Origin: Mesocentrotus franciscanus
Lineage: Eukaryota; Echinodermata; Echinoidea; Camarodonta; Strongylocentrotidae
DNA length: 64,000 nt
Direction: 5' to 3'
NCBI GenBank assembly: GCA_037976565.1
Contig: CP137682.1
Location: forward strand, 30,473,790 to 30,537,789
Both the position numbers and the translations under genes were made by a program. The notes beneath the pieces were generated by a model. It saw only the letters and a program-made list of their open reading frames with translations. It did no database searches and was not told where the DNA came from. Of this stretch, positions 24,301 through 36,993 are shown one piece after another. The first letter of the stretch is position 1, and each line of letters starts with the position of its first letter.

Positions 24301-25109
24301 TTTGTGCTCTTTTTTCTCCCAAATTTTGATATGTTGTAGCTAAGACAATTCTCTACAAGATAAGTCACCCTCACTTTTCGTTTTGATGACGTCATCATAG
24401 TGAAAATTTCAATTAAAGGCGACATGTCAGAATTTTCTTAATTTGCGTGTTATGTCTATCGGAAAGTGAATTTCGTTCACATCATATGAATCTACATAAC
24501 ATTAATCTTCGAGCACTATCTAGCTCATTTGTGCTCTTTTTCTCCCAAATTTTGATATGTTGTAGCTAAGACAATTCTCTACAAGATAAGTCACCCTCAC
24601 TTTTCGTTTTGATGACGTCATCATAGTGAAAATTTCAATTAAAGGCGACATGTCAGAATTTTCTTAATTTGCGTGTTATGTCTATCGGAAAGTGAATTTC
24701 GTTCACATCATATGAATCTACATAACATTAATCTTCGAGCACTATCTAGCTCATTTGTGCTCTTTTTTCTCTCAAATTTTGATATGCTGCCTCTGCCCTT
24801 CTCTTTTTCTTTTCTCTCACCCTCTACCTCTCCTGCCTGCTCTGGTTCTCGTTCTCCTTCTATTATGTCTTGTAATGTTCCTTAATTTTCTATAGCTCTG
24901 CCCTTTGCCCTTTGGCCTTGGAACTCAAAATACGAATTTGCATATTATGACGTCAGCATATTTATGGAAAATTGATTGTATCTGTAAATATGGATCGATT
25001 TTCTTCCAAATTTTGATATGTTGTAGCTAAGACAATTTTCTACAAGATCAGTTATTCAGATTACATAACAGACCACCTAATTCGTCTTCATGACGAATTA
25101 CATTTCTAG
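21395..25109 (+). mobile_element. Helitron-like unit 8 with ~225-bp repeat array
   Basis: A first half-site/CRE segment (about 21510-21675) is followed by internal modules, a truncated tRNA-like relic (TATATCGGTAACGCACTTG near 22580), and a second half-site/CRE segment (about 22715-22880). Next come CpG tracts (22880-23025) and the array at 23415-24786. That array breaks abruptly at GATATG into the middle of the CT-rich tract (24787-24850). Right hairpin 25078-25100 (loop TTCAT), CTAG 25106-25109. Confidence 0.68.
23415..24786 (+). repeat. Tandem ~225-bp repeat array 2
   Basis: TGACGTCA centres lie at 23490, 23714, 23940, 24163, 24387 and 24613, with periods of 223-226 bp. Copies alternate between subtypes with TCTATCGGAAAG and TCTATAAAG, and between CTAGCTCATTTG and CTAGCTTATTTG, suggesting amplification in blocks of two. 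Confidence 0.93.
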
Positions 25110-26228
25110 TTTTTATTTATTTCCTCCACTTTTTTGTTCCGACGATAACTCAAGATCGGTACAGTCAATTTCTTTCAATTTTGGCACAGTCATGGGTCAT
25201 TGTCATAAAACGTGACAATAACATTTTCAAGGTCATCAGGTCATCGTGACGTCATCCAGGCGCCATTTTGTGAAATCACATGATCAATCATATCTTCATG
25301 ATGCGTCATCAAAGGTCATTCATATTCATATCACATATACTTAAGGTCAAGGGTCAACAGGTCATGTCGTCAAAGGTCACATAAGGTCATGACGCGCGCG
25401 TACGCGCGTCAAAATTATATGCTCAAAATCACTTAACTATTAAACTAGAGTACGAATCAGGTCATTTTAAGCATTTCAAAAATTTCCGTCCGTGCGCGTC
25501 CGCGCGCGCGTTGTGCGCGCGCGCAGCACGTACACATCGTAAAAACGCCGTTTTTTCGCATGGTTTGTATTTCTGACACTTTTTTTACAATTTCCAACTA
25601 TTCCAGTCATTCTCGACCTTCTATAATGCCACACGCGTGCGTCAAATTTTAAAATTCGTGCGCGCGTCAATGGGCAATATAATGTAAAAAGTGGTAAAAA
25701 CATGTCTATATAAAATCCGCCATAGCTCGTCAGAATGCCTGAATTCCTCTCCATTTTTTCATATTTGGATAGAGTATGAATTGGAGATATGATTTCATGT
25801 CTCATTTTGCCAGTACATATATCGTGACGTCATCATAAAGGCCTTGAACTCAAATTACGAATTTGCATATTATGACGTCATATTTATGGAAAATTGATTG
25901 TATCTCTGTAAATATTAATTGTTTTCTTCCAAATTTAGATATGTTGTAGCTAAGACAATTCTCTACAAGATAAGTTGTCCTCACTTTTCGTTTTGATGAC
26001 GTCATCAAAGTGAAAATTTCAATTAAAGGCGACATGTCAGAATTTTCTTAACGTGCGTGTTATGTTTACGAAAGTGAATTTCGTTCACATCATGAATCTA
26101 CATAACATTAATCTTTGAGCACTATCTAGCTTATTTAAGCTCTTTTTTCTTCCAAATTTTGATATGTTGTAGCTAAGACAATTTTCTACAAGATCAGTTA
26201 TTCAGATTACGTAACAGACCACCTAATT
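25110..26228 (+). mobile_element. Helitron-like unit 9, short, right hairpin lost
   Basis: It has a half-site/CRE segment (25228-25390, where deletion of one base turns the DR5 into a DR4), CpG tracts (25388-25535) and one ~225-bp module. It has no tRNA-like sequence. The right end stops after ACAGACCACCTAATT and abuts the next left hairpin. Confidence 0.62.
25492..25534. repeat. CpG-rich alternating purine-pyrimidine tract
   Basis: Almost pure CG/GC/TG alternation for about 40 bp in an AT-rich setting, the type of sequence that favours Z-DNA. Equivalent tracts occur in every unit, usually two per unit. Confidence 0.75.
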
Positions 26229-26239
26229 AGGTGGTCTGT
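26214..26239. repeat. 26-bp perfect palindrome at a right-end/left-end junction
   Basis: ACAGACCACCTAA from the right subterminal repeat is followed directly by its exact inverse, TTAGGTGGTCTGT, from the next left hairpin. The same junction, with one mismatch, occurs at 36979-37004. Confidence 0.9.
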
Positions 26240-26315
26240 CGTAATCGACAGATCACCTATTAATTTCGTCAGAATTTTCTTTTTTAGGTGGTCTGTCGGT
26301 ATCGACAGATCACCT
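26229..26315 (+). repeat. Two left-end hairpins
   Basis: 26229-26258 (loop TAAT) and 26286-26315 (loop GTAT), separated by the TCAGAATTTTCTTT spacer. Confidence 0.92.
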
Positions 26316-27557
26316 ATTGTTTTTGTCAGAATTTTCTTTCTTTATTTATTTTTATTTATTTCTCCCCCCTTTTTTGTTCAGAGGATAACTCAAGATCAGT
26401 TAAGTCAATTTCTTTCAATTTTGGCACAGTCATAGGTCATTGTCATGAGACGTGACAGGAACATTTTCAAGGTCATCAAGTCTTCATGACGTCATCCAGG
26501 CGCCATTTTGTGTTTTTTTGGACTTCAACTCATGATCATATCTTCATAACGGAAAGTCATTTCTCATTCATATTTATCATGATCAAGGTCAATATCCGTC
26601 CGGTCAATTTCAGGTCAAAAAACGCGCGCGCATGCGTACGTCCGCGCGTGAGCGCGCGCAAAATTTAAAATGTTCAAAATCACTTTTATTCAAATGAGAG
26701 TACGTTTCAGGCCATTTTAAGCATTTTCAAAATTTGCGCGCGCACTTATGCGCGCGTTTTCGCGCGTATTGGCATTTTGCAACATCGAATCGCCAAATTT
26801 TTTCTGTCATCATATTTGGCACATTTTTCCAAGCATTTTGATACCTTGTTTAACTTTTTCTGACCAGTAATAACGCAATGAGCGTCCGTCAAAGTATAAC
26901 AGCACCCGCGGACGCGCTATTCTCTATCCACAATACATAGGCAAAAACATGCCTATACAAAACTCATTGTAACTCTTCAGAATGGATGGATACCCCAATT
27001 TTTTTCATATTTGGATAGATTATGAGTCGGAGATATGATTTCATGTCTCATTTGACCCTCAATTAACTCATGACGTCATCATAATGGCCTCCGAACTCAA
27101 AATTTCAATTTGCATATTATGACGTCAGCATATTTTTGGAAAATTGATTGTATCTCTGTAAATATTGATCGATTTTCTTCCAAATTTTGATATGTTCTAG
27201 CTGAGACAATTCTCTACAAATGCAGTCATCACGAATTTTCATTTTGACAAAGGCATCATGGCGTATTTTTGCGATTAAAGGAGGCATGTCAATTTTTCAC
27301 ATTTTGCGTGTATTCTCTATGGGACATGACTTTTTCTCAAAACTGGATTCTACATTCCGTCTTTCGCGAGCAATATCTCCGTCGTTTTAGTTTTGTTTTC
27401 GCTGAGCTTTGAGTATGTTGTAGCTGAGACAATAAGCTATCACAAGTGTGCCCTTTATTTTTCGATCAGATGCCGGGATCATGCTCATATTTCACTTGCA
27501 AAGTGGGATTTGAGAATTCCATTTTCCGTTCACGTGTAATGTCTATGTGGATTATTT

Positions 27558-27621
27558 TGGTATAGTGGTCATAGCACTTGCCTCCCATTCCGGCGACCCA
27601 AGTTCGATTCCTGGTGGGTCA
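27558..27621 (+). pseudogene. tRNA-Gly-like Pol III cassette, copy 6
   Basis: Identical to copy 2; 17-T run. Confidence 0.7.
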
Positions 27622-28528
27622 TTTTTTTTTTTTTTTTTGCCGTCGTTTTAATTTGATTTTATGATCTTCTTCGACTATTATAATAAAATGCCTCATTTTG
27701 CGTGTTATATCTATGGGAGAAGAATGTCAATCGTTTGAGTACAACCCTATGGGAAATCTGATTCCTTGTCGTGTATTAAACCTATAGGGTTAATCTCCCA
27801 AATCTGTTGGAATATATCAAATCATCCCATTTTTATGATGTTAGTCTCCTTCCCAGACGTTTATACTTTCCAGTTATTCAGCCCAGGTATATGCAATGTT
27901 TACGTCTCTCCCATGGACATAGAATTGTTTACATGTCTATAACTTCTCTTTTCTCTATAATATAGTAAATATTCAATTCTATTTATGCTGGAAATATTAA
28001 ATGCATCGTTCTCCATTGCATCTCTTTCTCTTGCTCTCTCTCTCTCTCTCTTGCTCTGTTTCCTTCCCTCTCTTGTTCTGCCCCCTATCCTTCTCTTGCT
28101 CTGTCTTTGCATCTCTCTCTCTCTACTCTTTCACTCTCTCCTTAGCTACCTCGACCTCTTGCCTTGCCTCCCTCTTATTCTCTTGCTCTGTCTCCCTCTG
28201 CCTCTGCCCTTCTCTTTTTCTTCTCTCTCACCCTCTACCTCTCCCGCCTGCTCTGGTTCTCGTTCTCCTTCTATTATGTCTTGTAATGTTCCTTAATTTT
28301 CTATAGCTCTGCCCTTTGCCCTTTGGCCTTGGAACTCAAAATACGAATTTGCATATTATGACGTCAGCATATTTATGGAAAATTGATTGTATCTGTAAAT
28401 ATGGATCGATTTTCTTCCAAATTTTGATATGTTGTAGCTAAGACAATTTTCTACAAGATCAGTTATTCAGATTACATAACAGACCACCTAATTCGTCCTC
28501 ATGACGAATTACATTTCTAGTTATTATT

Positions 28529-28619
28529 AGGTGGTCTGTCGGTATCGACAGATCACCTATTGTTTTTGTCAGAATTTTCTTTCTTTATTAGGTGGTCTGT
28601 CGGCATCGACAGATCACCT
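28529..28619 (+). repeat. Two left-end hairpins
   Basis: 28529-28558 (loop GTAT) and 28590-28619 (loop GCAT), 61 bp apart. Confidence 0.92.
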
Positions 28620-29875
28620 ATTGTTTTTGTCAGAATTTTCTTTCTTTATTATTATTATTATTATTCTTTATTTTTATTTATTTCTACCCCTTTTTTTGTT
28701 CCGAGGATAACTCAAGATCGGTTTTGTCAATTTCTTTCAATTTTGGCACAGTCATGGGTCATAGTCAGGAGACGTGACAGGAACATTTTCAAGGTCATCA
28801 GGTCTTCATGACGTCATCCAGGCGCCATTTTGTGTTTTTTTGTACTTTCAACTCATGATCATATCTTCATAACGGAAAGTCATTTCTCATTCATATTTAT
28901 CATGATCAAGGTCAATATCCGTCCGGTCAATTTCAGGTCAAAAACGCGCGCATGCGTACGTCCGCGCGTCAGCGCGCGCAAAATTTCAAAATGCTCCAAA
29001 TCGTCTCAAATTCGTTTTGGATACGTTTCAGGCCATTTTAAGCATTTCGCAAAAACGCGCACGCACATGCGCGTGCGTTTTCGCGCGTAACACCATTACA
29101 CAACATAAAATCGCCATTTTTTTCTTTCATGATATTTCCCATATTTTTTCAAACAATTTGATACCATGTTTATCTCTTATTGACCATTAATAACAAATGA
29201 GCGTCCATTCAATATAAATGTCCGTGCGCGCGAGCTCTTGTAATACATAGCATATATGGGCAAAAACATGCCTATACAAAATTCATTGTAACTCTTCAGA
29301 ATGGATGGAACTCCCAATTTTTTTCATATTTGGATAGATTATGAGTCGGAGATATGATTTCATGTCTCATTTGACCCTCAATTAACTCATGACGTCATCA
29401 TAATGGCCTCCGAACTCAAAATTTCAATTTGCATATTATGACGTCAGCATATTTTTGGAAAATTGATTGTATCTCTGTAAATATTGATCGATTTTCTTCC
29501 AAATTTTGATATGTTCTAGCTGAGACAATTCTCTACAAATGCAGTCACCACGATTTTTCATTTTGACAAAGGCATCATGGCGTATTTTTGCGATTAAAGG
29601 AGGCATGTCAATTTTTCACATTTTGCGTGTATTCTCTATGGGACATGACTTTTCTCAAAACTGGATTCTACATTCCCGTCTTTCGCGAGCAATATCTCCG
29701 TCGTTTTAGTTTTGTTTTGCTGAGCTTTGAGTATGTTGTAGCTGAGACAATAAGCTATCACAAGTGTGCCCTTTATTTTTCGATCAGATGCCGGGATCAT
29801 GCTCATATTTCACTTGCAAAGTGGGATTTGAGAATTCCATTTTCCGTTCACGTGTAATGTCTATGTGGATTATTT

Positions 29876-29939
29876 TGGTATAGTGGTCATAGCACTTGCC
29901 TCCCATTCCGGCGACCCAAGTTCGATTCCTGGTGGGTCA
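29876..29939 (+). pseudogene. tRNA-Gly-like Pol III cassette, copy 7
   Basis: Identical to copy 2; 14-T run. Downstream, about 15 bp (ATTCCTTGTCGTG region) is deleted after GGGAAATCTG. Confidence 0.7.
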
Positions 29940-30843
29940 TTTTTTTTTTTTTTGCCGTCGTTTTAAATTTGATTTTATGATCTTCTTCGACTATTATAAC
30001 ATATTATCATATACAATCACAAACAATGTAATAAAATGCCTAATTTTGCGTGTTATATCTATGGGAGAAGAATGTCAATCGTTTGAGTACAACCCTATGG
30101 GAAATCTGGTATTAAACCTAATATAGGGTGTATCTCCCAACTCTGCTACAATATCAAATCACCTTGCTAGTCTCCTTCCCAGACGTTTTTACTTTTTCCA
30201 GTTATTCAGCCCAAGGTATATGCATGTTTACGTCTCTCCCGTGGACATAGAATTGTTTACTTGTCTATACTTCTCTCTTTCTCTATATTAAATTCTATTT
30301 ATGCTGGATATATTGAATGCATCGTTCTCCATTGCATCTCTCTCTTTCTCCTCTCTCTTGCTCTGTTTCCCTTCTCCTCTCTTATTTTGCCCCTCTCCTT
30401 CTCTTGCTCTGTCTCTGCATATATATCTCTCTCTACTCTTTTACCCTCTCCCTCTCTCTCTGCCTCCCTCTACCTCGACCTCTTGCCTTGCCTCCCTCTT
30501 ATTCTCTTGCTCTGTCTCCCTCTGCCTCTGCCCTTCTCTTTTTCTTCTCTCTCACCCTCTACCTCTCCCGCCTCTGGTTCTCGTTCTCCTTCTATTATGT
30601 CTTGTAATGTTCCTTAATTTTCTATAGCTCTGCCCTTTGCCCTTTGGCCTTGGAACTCAAAATACGAATTTGCATATTATGACGTCAGCATATTTATGGA
30701 AAATTGATTGTATCTCTGTAAATATGGATCGATTTTCTTCCAAATTTTGATATGTTGTAGCTAAGACAATTTTCTACAAGATCAGTTATTCAGATTACAT
30801 AACAGACCACCTAATTCGTCCTCATGACGAATTACATTTCTAG

Positions 30844-33026
30844 TTTATTTTTATTTATTTCTCCCCCCTTTTTTGTTCAGAGGATAACTCAAGATCAGTT
30901 TAGTCAATTTCTTTCAATTTTGGCACAGTCATAGTTCATTGTTATGAGACGTGACAGGAACATTTTCAAGGTCATCAAGTCTTCATGACGTCATCCAGGC
31001 GCCATTTTGTGTTTTTTTGACTTCAACTCATGATCATATCTTCATAACGGAAAGTCATTTCTCATTCATATTTATCATGATCAAGGTCAATATCCGTCCG
31101 GTCAATTTCAGGTCAAAAAACGCGCGCGCATGCGTACGTCCGCGCGTGAGCGCGCGCAAAATTTAAAATGCTCAAAATCACTCAAATTCAAATGAGATAC
31201 GTTTCAGGCCATTTTAAGCATTTTCAAAATTTGCGCGCGCACATGCGCGCGCGTTTTCGCGCGTATTGGCATTTTGCAACATAGAATCGCCAAATTTTTT
31301 CTGTCATCATATTTGGCACATTTTTCCAAGCATTTTGATACCTTGTTTATCTTTTTCTGACCAGTAATAACGCAATGAGCGTCCGTCAAAGTATAACAGC
31401 ACCCGCGGACGCGCTATCTCTATCCACAATACATAGGCAAAAACATGCCTATACAAAATTCATTGTAACTCTTCAGAATGGATGGAACTCCCAATTTTTT
31501 TCATATTTGGATAGATTATGAGTCGGAGATATGATTTCATGTCTCATTTGACCCTCAATTAACTCATGACGTCATCATAATGGCCTCCGAACTCAAAATT
31601 TCAATTTGCATATTATGACGTCAGCATATTTTTGGAAAATTGATTGTATCTCTGTAAATATTGATCGATTTTCTTCCAAATTTTGATATGTTCTAGCTGA
31701 GACAATTCTCTACAAATGCAGTCATCACGAATTTTCATTTTGACAAAGGCATCATGGCGTATTTTTGCGATTAAAGGAGGCATGTCAATTTTTCACATTT
31801 TGCGTGTATTCTCTATGGGACATGACTTTTTCTCAAAACTGGATTCTACATTCCCGTCTTTCGCGAGCAATATCTCCGTCGTTTTAGTTTTGTTTTCGCT
31901 GAGCTTTGAGTATGTTGTAGCTGAGACAATAAGCTATCACAAGTGTGCCCTTTATTTTTCGATCAGATGCCGGGATCATGCTCATATTTCACTTGCAAAG
32001 TGGGATTTGAGAATTCCATTTTCCGTTCACGTGTAATGTCTATGTGGATTATTTTGGTATAGTGGTCATAGCACTTGCCTCCCATTCCGGCGACCCAAGT
32101 TCGATTCCTGGTGGGTCATTTTTTTTTTTTTTTTTGCCGTCGTTTTAAATTTGATTTTATGATCTTCTTCGACTATTATAACATATTATCATATACAATC
32201 ACAAACAATGTAATAAAATGCCTAATTTTGCGTGTTATATCTATGGGAGAAGAATGTCAATCGTTTGAGTACAACCCTATGGGAAATCTGATTCCTTGTC
32301 GTGTATTAAACCTAATATAGGGTTTATCTCCCAACTCTGCTACAATATCAAATCACCTTGCTAGTCTCCTTCCCAGACGTTTTTACTTTTCCAGTTATTC
32401 AGCCCAAGGTATATGCATGTTTACGTCTCTCCCGTGGACATAGAATTGTTTACTTGTCTATACTTCTCTTTCTCTATATTAAATTCTATTTATGCTGGAT
32501 ATATTGAATGCATCGTTCTCCATTGCATCTCTCTCTTCTCCTCTCTCTTGCTCTGTTTCCTTCTCCTCTCTTATTTTGCCCCTCTCCTTCTCTTGCTCTG
32601 TCTCTGCATATATATCTCTCTCTACTCTTTTACCCTCTCCCTCTACCTCCCTCTACCTCGACCTCTTGCCTTGCCTCCCTCTTATTCTCTTGCTCTGTCT
32701 CCCTCTGCCTCTGCCCTTCTCTTTTTCTTCTCTCTCACCCTCTACCTCTCCCGCCTCTGGTTCTCGTTCTCCTTCTATTATGTCTTGTAATGTTCCTTAA
32801 TTTTCTATAGCTCTGCCCTTTGCCCTTTGGCCTTGGAACTCAAAATACGAATTTGCATATTATGACGTCAGCATATTTATGGAAAATTGATTGTATCTCT
32901 GTAAATATGGATCGATTTTCTTCCAAATTTTGATATGTTGTAGCTAAGACAATTTTCTACAAGATCAGTTATTCAGATTACATAACAGACCACCTAATTC
33001 GTCCTCATGACGAATTACATTTCTAG
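30844..33026 (+). mobile_element. Helitron-like unit 12
   Basis: No left hairpin; the left segment is of the CTCATGATCATATC type. It has CpG tracts (31118-31265), a tRNA-like sequence (32055-32118), CT-rich tract (32515-32775), right hairpin 32995-33017 and CTAG 33023-33026. Confidence 0.72.
32055..32118 (+). pseudogene. tRNA-Gly-like Pol III cassette, copy 8
   Basis: Identical to copy 2; 17-T run. Confidence 0.7.
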
Positions 33027-36000
33027 TTATTATTTATTTTTATTTCCTCCACTTTTTTGTTCCGACGATAACTCAAGATCGGTACAGTCAATTTCTTTCA
33101 ATTTTGCACAGTCATGGGTCATTGTCATAAAACGTGACAGGAACATTTTCAAGGTCATCAGGTCATCGTGACGTCATCCAGGCGCCATTTTGTGAAATCA
33201 CATGATCAATCATATCTTCATGATGCGTCATCAAAGGTCATTCATATTCATATCACATATACTTCAGGTCAAGGGTCAACAGGTCATGTCGTCAAAATCA
33301 CATAAAGTCATGACGCGCGTACGCGCGCGTCAAAATTTTAAAATGCTCAAAATCACTTAACTATTAATGGAGAGTACGAATCAGGTCATTTTAAGCATTT
33401 CAAAAATTTCCGTCCGTGCGCGTCCGCGCGCGCGTTATGCGCGCGCGCAGCGCGTACACATCGTAAAACGCCTTTTTTCGCATGGTTTTTATTTCTGACA
33501 CTATTTTTGACAATTTCCAACTATTTCCAGTAATTCTCGACCTTCCATAATGCCACACGCGTGCGTCAAACTTTAAAATTCGTGCGCGCGTCAATGGGCA
33601 ATATAATGTAAAAAGTGGTAAAAACATGTCTATATAAAATCCGCCATAGCTCGTCAGAATGCCTAAATACCCCAAATTTTTAACATTTTCTGGAAGCCCA
33701 TGAAATGTTTATGTGATTTCATGTATAATTTTGTCCAATCGTATGTTCTGACGTCGTCATATTTGCATATGAACTCGAAAATTTGATTTTGAAAATATGA
33801 CATCATAATTTTTGTATTCATTTGATAATATTGCAGTAATCGGTTGTCGATTTTCTTCCAAATTTTGATATGTTGTAGCTGAGACAATTCTCTACAAATG
33901 CAGTCAACACGATTTTTCATTTTGACAAAAGCATCATGGCGTATTTTTGCGATTAAAGGAGGCATGTCAATTTTTCACATTTTGCGTGTATTCTCTATGG
34001 GACATGACTTTTTCTCAAAACTGGATTCTACATTCCCGTCTTTCGCGAGCAATATCTCCGTCGTTTTAGTTTTGTTTTCGCTGAGCTTCGAGTATGTTGT
34101 AGCTGAGACAATAAGCTATCACAAGTGTGCCCTTTATTTTTCGATCAGATGCCGGGATCATGCTCATATTTCACTTGCAAAGTGGGATTTGAGAATTCCA
34201 TTTTCCGTTCACGTGTAATCGCTATGGGAAATGTTTTTTATATCGGTAACGCACTTGTTTATTTTTATTTTCCCACCACTTTCTTGTGAGCGTGATTGCT
34301 CAAATTCGGCTCCATCAATTTTCATCAAATTTTTGTCAGTCATCAGGCTTATCAAGGTCAAGTGCCAGCATTTTTTCAAGGTCATCAGGTCATCATGACG
34401 TCATCTAGGCGCCATTTTGTGAAATCACATTATCAATCATATCTTCATGATGCGTCATCAAAGGTCATTCATATTTATATCACATATACTTCAGGTCAAG
34501 GGTCAACAGGTCATGTCATCAAAGGTCACATAAACGTCATGACGCGCGCGTAAGCGCGCGTCAAAATTTTAAAATGCTCAAAATCACTTAACTATTAAAC
34601 GAGAGTGCGAATTAGGTCATTTTAAGCATTTCAAAAATTTCCGTCCGTGCGCGTCCGCGCGCGCGTTATGCGCGCGCACAGCGCGTACAAAACGTAAAAC
34701 GCCGTTTTTTCGCATGGTTTGTATTTCTGACACTATTTTTGACAATTTCTAACATTTTCCAGTCATTCTCGACCTTCTATAATGCAACACGCGTGCGTCA
34801 AACTTTAAAATTCGTGCGCGTCAATGGGCAATATAATGTAAAAGTGGTAAAACATGTCTATATAAAATCCGCCATAGCTCGTTAGAATGCTGAATACCTC
34901 TCAATTTTTTTCATATTTGGATAGAGTATGAATTGTAGATATGATTTCATGTCTCATTTTGCCAGTACAAATATTGTGACGTCATCATAAAGGCCTTGGA
35001 ACTCAAAATACGAATTTGCATATTATGACGTCAGCATATTTATGGAAAATTGATTGTATCTCTGTAAATATTGATCGTTTTTCTTCCAAATTTAGATATG
35101 TTGTAGCTAAGACAATTCTCTACAAGATAAGTTACCTCACTTTTCGTTTTGATGACGTCATCATAGTGAAAATTTCGATTAAAGGCGACATGTCAGAATT
35201 TTCTAATTTGCGTGTTATGTCTATAAAAGTGAATTTCGTTCACATCATATGAATCTACATAACATTAATCTTTGAGCACTATCTAGCTTATTTGTGCTCT
35301 TTTTCTCCCAAATTTTGATATGTTGTAGCTAAGACAATTCTCTACAAGATAAGTCACCCTCACTTTTCGTTTTGATGACGTCATCATAGTGAAAATTTCA
35401 ATTAAAGGCGACATGTCAGAATTTTCTTAATTTGCGTGTTATGTCTATCGGAAAGTGAATTTCGTTCACATCATATGAATCTACATAACATTAATCTTTG
35501 AGCACTATCTAGCTTATTTGTGCTCTTTTTCTCCCAAATTTTGATATGTTGTAGCTAAGACAATTCTCTACAAGATAAGTCACCCTCACTTTTCGTTTTG
35601 ATGACGTCATCATAGTGAAAATTTCAATTAAAGGCGACATGTCAGAATTTTCTTAATTTGCGTGTTATGTCTATCGGAAAGTGAATTTCGTTCACATCAT
35701 ATGAATCTACATAACATTAATCTTTGAGCACCATCTAGCTTATTTGTGCTCTTTTTCTTCCAAATTTTGATATGTTGTAGCTAAGACAATTCTCTACAAG
35801 ATAAGTCACCTCACTTTTCGTTTTGATGACGTCATCATAGTGAAAATTTCAATTAAAGGCGACATGTCAGAATTTTCTTAATTTGCGTGTTATGTCTATG
35901 AAAGTGAATTTCGTTCACATCATATGAATCTACATAACATTAATCTTGAGCACTATCTAGCTTATTTGTGCTCTTTTTCTCCCAAATTTTGATATGTTGT

Positions 36001-36993
36001 AGCTAAGACAATTCTCTACAAGATAAGTCTCCCTCACTTTTCGTTTTGATGACGTCATCATAGTGAAAATTTCAATTAAAGGTGACATTATGTTATGTTA
36101 TGTTATGTCTACGGAAGTCGAATTTCGTTCACATAATGAATCTACATGACATTTTTCTGTGAGTAGTATCTCGCTTATTTTTGCTCTAATCCCCCCCACC
36201 CCCAAATTTAAGTATGTTATAGCTGATACTATGAGCTATCGGGTGCGCCTTCCGTTTTTGATCAGATGTTTGAATCATGTAGAAATTTTTAATTGAAAGT
36301 TGAAATAGCGAATATGCCAAGGCCGTTTGTCAGCTTTGCATCGCTCTCTCTCTCTTCTATTTCACCCTCTCCCTCTCTTGTTCTGCCTCCCTCTTCTTCT
36401 AGCTCTGATGTCTCCCTAGCTGTCTCTGCCTCTCTCTTTCTCTACTCTCACACTCTCCTTTTCCCGCCTTTGGCTCCCGCTCTCCCTCTTTTATGTCTTA
36501 TAGGATGTTCCTTAATTTCCTCTAGCTCTTTGCTGTGCCCTTTATTCTTATTTCACCCCTACCATGTTTCCTTGTACTTTCCTCTCTCCTTCCAAGTGTA
36601 TGCATTCTGATTCCTCTTTCATCCCTCGGTCCAGCTCATGTATTTTTACATGACTATAACCAGTCTCCCTCTCTCCTTCTCTATCTCTATTTTTTCATCA
36701 AATTTCATTATGATCATGATCTTGATCATAATCATTTCTCAATATTTTGTTCATCAGTTGAGTTATTACTTCAGTTCAGGTCACAGTTCAATATCAGTTC
36801 ATCAGTTCATTCATCAGTTCATCAGTTTAGCTCATCAATTCAGTTCATTTCACATCAGTTCAATCTATCAGTTCATCAGTACTTCATTCATCAATTCATA
36901 TCTTAATACATCATTTTACATTAACATCATTATATTGGATCATTGAATTGAAGATGAGCATGATCATAAGAATTGTAGACAGACCACCTAATT
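33027..36993 (+). mobile_element. Helitron-like unit 13 with ~225-bp array and TTCATCAG-type right end
   Basis: A first half-site/CRE segment (about 33150-33320) and internal modules lead to a truncated tRNA-like relic (near 34243). A second half-site/CRE segment (about 34375-34545), the array 35080-36083 and a diverged module with CCCCCCCACCCCC near 36190 follow. The right part has a CT-rich tract (36340-36500), the inverted repeat ATTATGATCA/TGATCATAAT (about 36706-36735) and TTCATCAG repeats (36765-36900). The right hairpin itself is lost at ACAGACCACCTAATT. Confidence 0.66.
35080..36083 (+). repeat. Tandem ~225-bp repeat array 3
   Basis: TGACGTCA centres at 35153, 35376, 35602, 35827 and 36050 give periods of 223-226 bp. 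It ends where CAATTAAAGG meets a short TTATG repeat near 36085-36105. Confidence 0.92.

Larger units (their letters stand above)
26229..28520 (+). mobile_element. Helitron-like unit 10
   Basis: Its left segment is of a different type from units 1-9. After TGACGTCA and GGCGCCATTTTGTG comes ACTTCAACTCATGATCATATC instead of AAATCACATGATCAATC (written here without the last base where needed). It has CpG tracts (26620-26770), internal modules, a tRNA-like sequence (27558-27621), CT-rich tract (28015-28255), right hairpin 28489-28511 and CTAG 28517-28520. Compared with other copies, about 30 bp is missing after CGACTATTATAA (near 27680). Confidence 0.74.
28521..30843 (+). mobile_element. Helitron-like unit 11
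   Basis: Two left hairpins (28529-28558 and 28590-28619) follow the previous CTAG after only TTATTATT. The left segment is of the CTCATGATCATATC type. It has CpG tracts (28943-29085), a tRNA-like sequence (29876-29939), CT-rich tract (30325-30580), right hairpin 30812-30834 and CTAG 30840-30843. Confidence 0.76.
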
